Position numbers and translations under genes: made by a program. Positions 1 through 4,362 of a DNA stretch of 5,148 bases are shown here, one piece after another. Under the pieces are notes generated by a model that was not told the origin of the DNA, searched no databases, and was given only the letters and a program-made list of their open reading frames with translations. The stretch lies in the NCBI GenBank assembly GCA_938003595.1, contig CALKYH010000115.1, forward strand, positions 1-5,148, written 5' to 3'. Numbering within the stretch: the stretch's first letter is position 1; each line of letters opens with the position of its first letter. Origin of the DNA: an uncultured bacterium (GTDB lineage Bacteria > Planctomycetota > Phycisphaerae > Phycisphaerales > UBA1924).

Positions 1-78
1 GCGCATGTCGTCCCGTCGCCCGGCGGCGCGGCGCACCTGGCGCTCTGGGGACTCGGCGCGCTGCGCCGCAAGCGCTGA
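1..78 (+). CDS. C-terminal end of a PEP-CTERM-like exported protein (5' partial)
   Basis: Reading in frame from base 1 gives 25 residues ending at a TGA at 76-78. The tail begins around VPSPGG, continues through a hydrophobic stretch (AAHLALWGLGAL) and ends in the basic cluster RRKR just before the stop. This order (VPxP motif, short transmembrane helix, terminal arginine cluster) is that of the PEP-CTERM sorting signals used by exosortase systems, and the VPxPG form is common in planctomycetes. Such proteins are exported and then processed at the envelope. The body of the protein lies outside the window, so its function cannot be stated. The segment could be a chance hydrophobic tail, but the fit is good and the gene ends just before a strong terminator-like hairpin. 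Confidence 0.72.
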   Translation, partial: AHVVPSPGGAAHLALWGLGALRRKR

Positions 79-95
79 TCTCCGACCACACACAG

Positions 96-131
96 ACAAG
101 GGCCCGCGCGGCGATCCGCGCGGGCCCTTGT
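96..131. terminator. Bidirectional terminator-like hairpin between convergent genes
   Basis: Bases 96-111 are perfectly complementary to 116-131, giving a 16-bp GC-rich stem with a four-base loop (CGAT). It lies 17 nt after the stop of the left plus-strand gene and 27 nt after the stop of the minus-strand gene, in a convergent gap. The A/T-containing stem base (ACAAG/CTTGT) supplies only a short U-rich end on either strand, so it is not a textbook U-tract terminator. Position and symmetry still favour termination or 3'-end protection for both transcripts. Confidence 0.75.
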
Positions 132-158
132 GCAGGTCTCAGGCCGTGATGGCGCCGC

Positions 159-1790
159 TTACTTCACCAGTTCCATCTCCGTGGGGCGCCAGCTCCTGTC
201 GAAGAACGACTCCAGCGGCCCGTAGAGCCGCAGGATCGTGAACCAGCCCTTCGCCGGGTCGGTCTGGATCCAGTTCCCCGGCGCCACGCCGTCGGGCTTC
301 GTCGGCGAGAAGTAGATCGTCGTCGATCCATCGGCGCTCGCCGTCGCCGCGGGCGTCGGGTAGGTCTGGCTGCCGGCGCGTGGGTAGCGCTGGGGCGTCT
401 GCAGCATCGAGCGCGTCTGGTTGTCGTAGGCCGTGAACGACCAGAAGTTCGCCGCGGGGATGCCCTTGGGCAGCGTCACCTTGTAGGTCTTTGCGCCGTC
501 GAACGGGTTGCCGTCGCTGTCCAGGAACCCCATCAGGTACTGCGACCCGACCCGCGGCAGCGTCATGATCATGCCGGGCGAGTCCAGCGTGTACCCGAAG
601 TAGAACGCCGTGCGGGAATCCAGCGTCCGCGCGCCCGTCGGCGGATGGGGCTTGAAGTACCCCTCCTTCGTGAACACGGGCGGGGGCGTCTCGAAGAACG
701 CGCCGCCCTCCCACAGCATGCTGCCCCACATCGAGCCCGGGTAGTACGACCAGTCCGGGTGCGAGACGCCGAACCGCCAGTTCAGCGAGCGCCCCGCCGC
801 GCAGCCCACGGCCGCCGCGTCCGCGAGAATCGCGCGCATCCTCGCGTCCGGGTTGAACGACTCGCCCTTGACGATGCCGATGGCCGCGAGCTGGCCCGCC
901 AGCTCCGGGTCGTAGCTGGTCGCCGGCTCGTTCTGCACATTCGCGTTGATCATGTCGAAGAACGAGGCGTCCGACGGCGGAATGGTGTTGAACGACTTGC
1001 CGCTGGCCTCGACGAACTTCGTCGGCGGGACCGGGGGGTTCGAGCTCATCCGCACCCCGCCCTCCAGCGCCGTCGCGATGCTCGTGCCGAAGGCGCCGGG
1101 CGTGTACGGATAGATCTTCAGTCGCTCCTTGATCAGCGCGACCGTGGGCTTGGGATCATCGTTCGTCAGGAACGCGCGCGCCGCGTACAGCGCATGGTTC
1201 GTGCCGCAGTGCGCCACATGGAACCCGCTGTCCGGAAGCGGGCCGTCGTAGCCCGGCGGCACGAGCAGGTACCGGCCGCCCTCGCCCCGGTCCGGCCCCG
1301 GGAAGCCGATGTCGATCACCCACGAAAACCACATGTCGTTGATCGTGCCCAGGCCCTTGGGGGGCTGCTCGATCACTATCGGGCCCTTGCTCAGGTCGAT
1401 CACCGAGCAGTAGTACACGGTGTCGGCGTTGGCGGTCAGGAACAGCGAGTTGGAGTCCATCAGCTCCGGGAAGATGACGACCGAGTTGTCCTCGGCGCCG
1501 ATGCTGTGGAAGCCCTCGCGGATCGCGTACGCCGAGGCGCCGCGGAAGCTGTTGTTGTAGGCCTCGACCGCCCGCGTGAAGGCGAGCGCATCCCGCACGC
1601 GCTCCGCCGTCTCCACCGTGGGGACGCCGTCGCGGAACTCCAGCACGCCGATCCGCGACTCCAGCCGGTCCGGCGTCACCAGAGACCGTGGCGGATCGCC
1701 GGCGTGAACCGCCGCGGCGCAGCCCGCGAGCAACCCGACGATGGCGATCGCGCCTCCTGCGGCGCCTCGATAGTTCCTCTGTCTCTGCAT
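159..1790 (-). CDS. DUF1254/DUF1214 domain-containing lipoprotein
   Basis: This 543-residue protein has the two-part layout of the DUF1254-DUF1214 family, usual in length for it. The DUF1254 region spans roughly residues 60-190 and carries the characteristic NADTVYY stretch (121-127) followed by a hydrophobic segment ending in EQPP. The DUF1214 region spans roughly 430-530, with FWSFTAYDNQTRSML (from F449), NW (506-507) and the closing LRLYGPLE. Residues 1-24 are a lipoprotein signal: a basic start (MQRQRNYR), a hydrophobic core and the lipobox LAGC with Cys24, so the mature protein is probably anchored to an envelope membrane. The start is fixed by a GGAGGT ribosome binding site 8 nt upstream. 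The biochemical role of the family is poorly defined and I do not assign an enzyme activity. The gene seems to stand alone, convergent with its left neighbour and divergent from the gene at 2045. Confidence 0.93.
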   Translation of the reverse strand: MQRQRNYRGAAGGAIAIVGLLAGCAAAVHAGDPPRSLVTPDRLESRIGVLEFRDGVPTVETAERVRDALAFTRAVEAYNNSFRGASAYAIREGFHSIGAEDNSVVIFPELMDSNSLFLTANADTVYYCSVIDLSKGPIVIEQPPKGLGTINDMWFSWVIDIGFPGPDRGEGGRYLLVPPGYDGPLPDSGFHVAHCGTNHALYAARAFLTNDDPKPTVALIKERLKIYPYTPGAFGTSIATALEGGVRMSSNPPVPPTKFVEASGKSFNTIPPSDASFFDMINANVQNEPATSYDPELAGQLAAIGIVKGESFNPDARMRAILADAAAVGCAAGRSLNWRFGVSHPDWSYYPGSMWGSMLWEGGAFFETPPPVFTKEGYFKPHPPTGARTLDSRTAFYFGYTLDSPGMIMTLPRVGSQYLMGFLDSDGNPFDGAKTYKVTLPKGIPAANFWSFTAYDNQTRSMLQTPQRYPRAGSQTYPTPAATASADGSTTIYFSPTKPDGVAPGNWIQTDPAKGWFTILRLYGPLESFFDRSWRPTEMELVK

Positions 1791-1798
1791 CTTCGATG

Positions 1799-1804
1799 AC
1801 CTCC
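1799..1804 (-). promoter_or_regulatory. Shine-Dalgarno site of the DUF1254/DUF1214 gene
   Basis: On the minus strand this reads GGAGGT, preceded by AAGT, with 8 nt between it and the ATG at 1788-1790. It is a near-perfect anti-16S match and selects this start over a Met codon in another frame farther upstream (near 1870). Confidence 0.8.
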
Positions 1805-2030
1805 ACTTAGGAATTGGCTGGCAAGAAAGCCCCGGCAGACCTCTGAAACCGCCGCCGCGAGCGTCCGCATGCTAGCCGCCCATCCGCTCGGCGCGAGGCC
1901 TGGATCGTCGTTTCAGATGAACCTGCGCGGCTGAGCCGCCATTCACGCGACGCTCATCCCCGTCTCATCGCGCGCCCGCAGTGTCTCTTGTCGCTTCGAT
2001 CTCTATGTGCCGCAGATCGACGCAGACCAG
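1805..2030. other. Divergent intergenic region, no gene recognised
   Basis: This stretch separates the minus-strand lipoprotein gene from the plus-strand small gene and must hold the start signals of both unless they are transcribed from farther away. I find no convincing pair of -35 and -10 boxes on either strand. The one notable feature is an 8-bp inverted repeat, TCTGAAAC at 1842-1849 and GTTTCAGA at 1910-1917, separated by 60 nt. The spacing is too long for a simple hairpin but would allow two half-sites. It may be chance. Confidence 0.4.
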
Positions 2031-2037
2031 AGAGGAG
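2031..2037 (+). promoter_or_regulatory. Shine-Dalgarno site of the small charged protein gene
   Basis: AGAGGAG lies 7 nt before the ATG at 2045. It decides the start of the small gene: an in-frame ATG at 1988 would add 19 residues of unrelated composition (MSLRSLCAADRRR...) and lacks such a site. Confidence 0.75.
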
Positions 2038-2044
2038 CCTCTTC

Positions 2045-2230
2045 ATGCCCCCCAGAGCCTGGAGCAAGAAGGACGAGCGCCAGTACGAGCATGTGACGAA
2101 GAGCGAGAAGGAGCAGGGCCGCTCCGCCGACCGCGCCGAAGAGATCGCCGCGGCCACCGTCAACAAGCAGCGCGCCAAGGAAGGCCGCACCAGGTCATCC
2201 AAATCGTCCAACTCCCGCAAGAAGTCCTGA
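2045..2230 (+). CDS. Small highly charged protein of the family often labelled 'plasmid stabilization protein'
   Basis: The product is 61 residues, MPPRAWSKKDERQYEHV at the start and SNSRKKS at the end, rich in Lys, Arg, Glu and Ser. The core pattern WSKKDERQYEHV, then AEEIAAATVNKQRAKEG (residues 33-49), matches a family of about 60-70 residue proteins widespread in bacterial chromosomes. Automatic annotation often calls them plasmid stabilization proteins, but I know of no firm experimental basis for that name. The sequence has no signal peptide or membrane segment, so it is cytoplasmic. The central part should be helical and the Ser/Arg/Lys-rich tail disordered, which could suit binding to nucleic acid; this is inference. 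No toxin or antitoxin partner is adjacent, so nothing here supports an addiction-module role. Confidence 0.85.
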   Translation: MPPRAWSKKDERQYEHVTKSEKEQGRSADRAEEIAAATVNKQRAKEGRTRSSKSSNSRKKS

Positions 2231-2281
2231 CAGGCCGCTCAGAGTCCCTGCTCACGATTCGACTTCCCACGCCCCTCCGCT

Positions 2282-2302
2282 CCGGCCGGCGACGCCGGCC
2301 GG
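2282..2302. terminator. Possible terminator hairpin between the small gene and tRNA-Cys
   Basis: CCGGCCGGC (2282-2290) and GCCGGCCGG (2294-2302) form a perfect 9-bp stem with a three-base loop. It sits 51 nt past the stop of the small plus-strand gene and 21 nt past the 3' end of the minus-strand tRNA, so it could serve either. No U-tract follows on either strand. In such GC-rich DNA a 9-bp palindrome is only moderate evidence. Confidence 0.4.
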
Positions 2303-2323
2303 TCCCACCGATTCCGCCCGAAA

Positions 2324-2397
2324 AGGCCGCGGTGGGATTCGAACCCACGGATAACGGATTTGCAATCCGTCCCCTTAGACCACTTGGGTACGCGGCC
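2324..2397 (-). tRNA. tRNA-Cys (anticodon GCA)
   Basis: The 74-nt minus-strand sequence folds as a full cloverleaf. The acceptor stem is a perfect 7 bp (GGCCGCG with CGCGGCC). The D arm has three C-G pairs and the conserved GG in its loop. The anticodon arm ACGGA/TCCGT holds the loop TTGCAAA, giving anticodon GCA (complement of 2361-2363), which reads cysteine codons UGC and UGU. A five-base variable loop is followed by a T arm GTGGG/CCCAC with loop TTCGAAT. The discriminator base is U73, an identity element for cysteinyl-tRNA synthetase. CCA is not encoded: the next bases are TTT, so the CCA end must be added by nucleotidyltransferase. An A13-A22 mismatch extends the D stem, as I recall for E. 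coli tRNA-Cys. No other tRNA gene is visible nearby. Confidence 0.97.
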
Positions 2398-2398
2398 G

Positions 2399-2426
2399 CC
2401 TGTCCCGGGGGCTCTCGCCCCGCAGG
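2399..2426 (-). other. Hairpin with GNRA loop just upstream of tRNA-Cys
   Basis: On the minus strand, CCTG (2423-2426) pairs with CAGG (2399-2402) and encloses GGGGC-GAGA-GCCCC, a 5-bp stem capped by a GNRA-type tetraloop. It ends one base before the tRNA 5' end. If the tRNA transcript starts upstream, this hairpin would lie in the 5' leader removed by RNase P. It may instead reflect GC-rich composition. Confidence 0.35.
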
Positions 2427-2433
2427 ATCGGCC

Positions 2434-2462
2434 ATGATAGCCGCTCGGTCTATGCCGGTCGG
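2434..2462 (-). promoter_or_regulatory. Possible sigma70-type promoter of tRNA-Cys
   Basis: On the minus strand, TATCAT (2434-2439) matches five of six bases of the -10 consensus. CCGACC lies 17 nt upstream (2457-2462) and keeps only the central GAC of a -35 box. Transcription would start about 30 nt before the tRNA. The -10 box stands out in this GC-rich setting, but the -35 box is weak. Confidence 0.35.
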
Positions 2463-2523
2463 CCCGAGCCGATCCCCGGCCCCTCGCTGGACAGCGCCCC
2501 GCCCGGCGCCCGACTATGAAGAC

Positions 2524-3459
2524 ATGGTCCCGACGCGAAACGCTCTCTCGCCGCTCCTCCTGCTTCTGCTGGCGATCGCGTGCGCCCCGTCGGCACGGGC
2601 CGCGCAGCCCGCGAACCCCGCCCAGCACCCGGCGCTCAACAGCCCCAGCGTGGACGAGCGCATCCAGCAGATGGACGCCCCCGCCGCCAACCGCGACCCC
2701 GTCAAGCCCGACGGCGCCCAGGCCACGCCCGGCGCCCCGCTGCGCGAGGGCTCGTTCCTCGTCTCCCGACGGGGCCGCCTGGCGCACAGCCACGACGGCT
2801 GGTGGTTCTTCTTCGACGCCGATGAGTCCGGGCGCAGCGACGCGCCGGTCCTGGTCCACCCCTGCGCCACGCTCGCCGGCATGATCCGCCTGATGGAGTC
2901 GCGCCGAGAGCCCACCACCTTCTATCTCAGCGCCGAAGTCTTCGCCGACGGCGGACGCAACTATGTGCTGCCCACGCACTTCTCCGTCGCCGCGGCCCGC
3001 GCCGAGCCCACGCCGGCGCCCCCGCCCGTGCAGGCCGCCGACGCCGCCGATTCCAACAGCGCCGACCCCAGCGCCGCGTCGCTCATCGGCGGCGTCGAAC
3101 GCGCCACCAGCGCCCGGCGCGACGCGCCCGTCGCGTCCGCCAGCGCCGCGAGCGGCCCGGTCGTTCGCGAGGGCGAGTTCTTCAACCTCCGCAAGGCCCG
3201 CATGATGCCCGACCAGAGCGGCCAATGGCGCGTGACCTTCGACAACGACGCCGAGAGCGGCAAGTCGGACCCCCCCATGACCCTCCTGCCCTGCCGCACG
3301 CTCGGACGCATGACGAACCTCGCCCGCGCCGCGCGCGAGGGCATGACCGTCACCGTCAGCGGACGCGTCTTCCTCTTCGAGGGGCGCAACTACCTGCTGC
3401 CCACCCTGTTCTTCGTGGATTACGCCGCCGCGGCGGGCGAGATCCGCGCGGCCCAGTGA
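2524..3459 (+). CDS. Exported protein of unknown function with a duplicated ~84-residue domain
   Basis: The 311-residue product begins with a signal peptide (MVPTRN, then a poly-Leu core, probable cleavage after ARA at residue 26; Cys20 lacks a good lipobox). A Pro/Ala-rich segment follows. Residues 73-155 and 214-298 are two diverged copies of one domain, joined by an Ala/Pro/Ser linker (about 156-213). Shared landmarks in order are REGxF, a Trp, FDxDxxxGxSDxP, PCxTLxxM, VF and GRNYxLPTxF. The mature protein has only two cysteines, Cys114 and Cys257, at the same place in each copy. Similar GRNYxL-type proteins are familiar from planctomycetes, but no activity is known to me. The start has no clear ribosome binding site; in-frame ATGs at 2434 and 2452 exist but would put about 24-30 residues before the signal peptide. 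It probably acts in the periplasm or outside the cell. Confidence 0.88.
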   Translation: MVPTRNALSPLLLLLLAIACAPSARAAQPANPAQHPALNSPSVDERIQQMDAPAANRDPVKPDGAQATPGAPLREGSFLVSRRGRLAHSHDGWWFFFDADESGRSDAPVLVHPCATLAGMIRLMESRREPTTFYLSAEVFADGGRNYVLPTHFSVAAARAEPTPAPPPVQAADAADSNSADPSAASLIGGVERATSARRDAPVASASAASGPVVREGEFFNLRKARMMPDQSGQWRVTFDNDAESGKSDPPMTLLPCRTLGRMTNLARAAREGMTVTVSGRVFLFEGRNYLLPTLFFVDYAAAAGEIRAAQ

Positions 3460-3490
3460 CGCCCCGCAGAATCTGAGGGATTCCACGCCC

Positions 3491-3540
3491 CGGAACGCCC
3501 GTCCCCGCGCGCCCCGCGCCGGGGTTTATGGGGCGTTCCG
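3491..3540. repeat. 10-bp inverted repeat around a GC hairpin
   Basis: CGGAACGCCC (3491-3500) and GGGCGTTCCG (3531-3540) are perfect inverted copies separated by 30 nt. Inside lies a second small stem, CCCCG (3512-3516) with CGGGG (3520-3524), followed by TTTAT. The element begins 31 nt after the stop of the duplicated-domain gene. It could be its transcription terminator (the inner stem plus TTTAT is a weak one), or an operator or leader element for the downstream signalling operon. Confidence 0.55.
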
Positions 3541-3567
3541 CTTGTGCCGTCCCGCCGCTGTGAAGCT

Positions 3568-3646
3568 GGTCAAGTCCGGCAATGCCGGGGCCGATGCTGA
3601 CCGGACGGTAGAGACGACGCAGCCGCGGCGACGCGGCCCCTCTGCC
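3568..3646 (+). promoter_or_regulatory. Candidate structured 5' leader of the response regulator operon
   Basis: Two arms can form in the transcript. Arm one pairs GGTCA (3568-3572) with TGACC (3598-3602) and contains CCGGC-AAT-GCCGG (3576-3588). Arm two pairs GGTAGAG (3607-3613) with CTCTGCC (3640-3646), one G-U pair, around GCCGCG-GCGA-CGCGGC (3622-3637), capped by a GNRA-type loop. GTCCGG (3574-3579) could instead pair with CCGGAC (3601-3606), which would break arm one. I do not recognise the conserved core of a known riboswitch class. The segment ends 33 nt before the start codon at 3680. GC-rich DNA forms many chance stems, so this is a candidate only. Confidence 0.35.
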
Positions 3647-3679
3647 CATGAAGACCCCCGGCCCGGAAACCCACCGCCG

Positions 3680-4360
3680 ATGCCTGACATCCCGGACAAC
3701 GAGCGCGGGAACGGCGCCGCCGGCCAGGAAGACTGGAGCGGCAAGGAGGTCTTCACGACCGGCGAGGCCGCGCGCGTCTGCAATGTCAGCCAGCAGACCA
3801 TCATCCGCTGCTTCGACAGCGGTCGCCTCACCGGCTTCCGCGTGCCCGGATCGAAGTTCCGGCGCATCCCCCGCGCCGACCTGCTCCGCTTCATGCACGA
3901 CAACGGCATCCCGCCCGACCGCCTCGAGTCCGGGCGCAAGCGCATCCTGATCGTCGACGACGACGCCCAGACCCTCGCCCTGCTCCGCGACACCCTCGGG
4001 CGCGACCGGCGCTACGAGATCCAGACCGCCGAAACGGGCTACGACGCCGGCATCCTCACCGCCACCTTCCGCCCCCATCTGGTGATCGTGGACTACATGC
4101 TCCCCGATGTGCGGGGCGACCTCATCGTCCGCCGCCTCCGCGAGCGCGAGGACACCGCCGACACGCGCGTCGTCTGCATCTCCGGCGTCGTGAGCCAGGA
4201 GGACGTCGACCGCCTCTCCCGCGCCGGCGCCGACGCCTTCGTCCGCAAGCCCTTCAACATCGAGAAACTCACCGGCAAGGTCGCCGAGCTCCTCGGAGTC
4301 GGCGCCGGGCACGGATCCAACGGAACAGCGCATTCCTCCGACGCAGGGATCGAGGGCTGA
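3680..4360 (+). CDS. Response regulator with N-terminal excisionase-type HTH and C-terminal receiver domain
   Basis: The product is 226 residues. Residues 24-72 form a MerR/excisionase-type helix-turn-helix (HTH_17-like): FTTGEAARVCNVSQQTIIR, then the wing-like GFRVPGSKFRRIPRADLLRFM. Residues 87-205 are a CheY-like receiver: RILIVDDD with acidic pocket Asp93 and Asp94, phosphoacceptor Asp138 in LVIVDYMLPD, switch residue Ser168, and Lys190-Pro191. All key receiver residues are present, so phosphorylation by a histidine kinase is expected; no kinase is visible. The order is unusual, since most DNA-binding regulators carry the receiver first. I chose ATG 3680 because upstream in-frame TTG and GTG codons (3542, 3560) would add only low-complexity Arg/Pro-rich sequence. 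No strong ribosome binding site precedes 3680, so translation may be weak or controlled by the leader. It forms an operon with the HDOD gene. Confidence 0.93.
   Translation: MPDIPDNERGNGAAGQEDWSGKEVFTTGEAARVCNVSQQTIIRCFDSGRLTGFRVPGSKFRRIPRADLLRFMHDNGIPPDRLESGRKRILIVDDDAQTLALLRDTLGRDRRYEIQTAETGYDAGILTATFRPHLVIVDYMLPDVRGDLIVRRLREREDTADTRVVCISGVVSQEDVDRLSRAGADAFVRKPFNIEKLTGKVAELLGVGAGHGSNGTAHSSDAGIEG
4352..4356 (+). promoter_or_regulatory. Shine-Dalgarno site of the HDOD gene, inside the preceding gene
   Basis: GAGGG lies 6 nt before the ATG at 4363 and within the last codons of the response regulator. Together with the 2-nt gap between TGA and ATG it implies translational coupling of the two proteins. 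Confidence 0.65.
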
Positions 4361-4362
4361 CC

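Noticed and set aside
645..1799. Long open frame on the plus strand (384 codons) opposite the DUF1254/DUF1214 gene
   Set aside because: The translation is Arg/Ala/Val-rich with no recognisable domain. The opposite strand holds a clear two-domain protein with a strong ribosome binding site, so this is an antisense shadow of GC-rich coding DNA.
1842..1917. 8-bp inverted repeat TCTGAAAC/GTTTCAGA as an operator in the divergent region
   Set aside because: The 60-nt spacing and short length make chance likely, and no promoter elements could be placed beside it. It is mentioned only in the intergenic entry.
1981..2523. N-terminal extension of the exported protein in the same frame, back to 1981
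   Set aside because: It would overlap the small charged gene and read through the tRNA. The signal peptide begins right after ATG 2524, so the upstream frame is open only by composition.
2524..2598. Lipoprotein signal ending at Cys20 in the duplicated-domain protein
   Set aside because: The residues before Cys20 are Ala-Ile-Ala, which fits the lipobox poorly, whereas ARA at 24-26 is a good signal peptidase I site.
2239..3486. Long open frame on the minus strand (415 codons) across the tRNA and the duplicated-domain gene
   Set aside because: It runs through the whole tRNA-Cys gene and is Gly/Ala/Arg-rich. The plus strand shows a signal peptide and two related domains.
3568..3646. A known riboswitch (cyclic-di-GMP, cobalamin, fluoride or TPP type) in the leader
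   Set aside because: I compared the segment from memory with the conserved cores of these classes and found no convincing match. It is reported only as an unassigned structured leader.
3542..3679. Earlier TTG (3542) or GTG (3560) start for the response regulator
   Set aside because: The extra 40-46 residues are Arg/Pro-rich without family resemblance, no ribosome binding site precedes either codon, and the stretch carries inverted repeats more typical of a leader.
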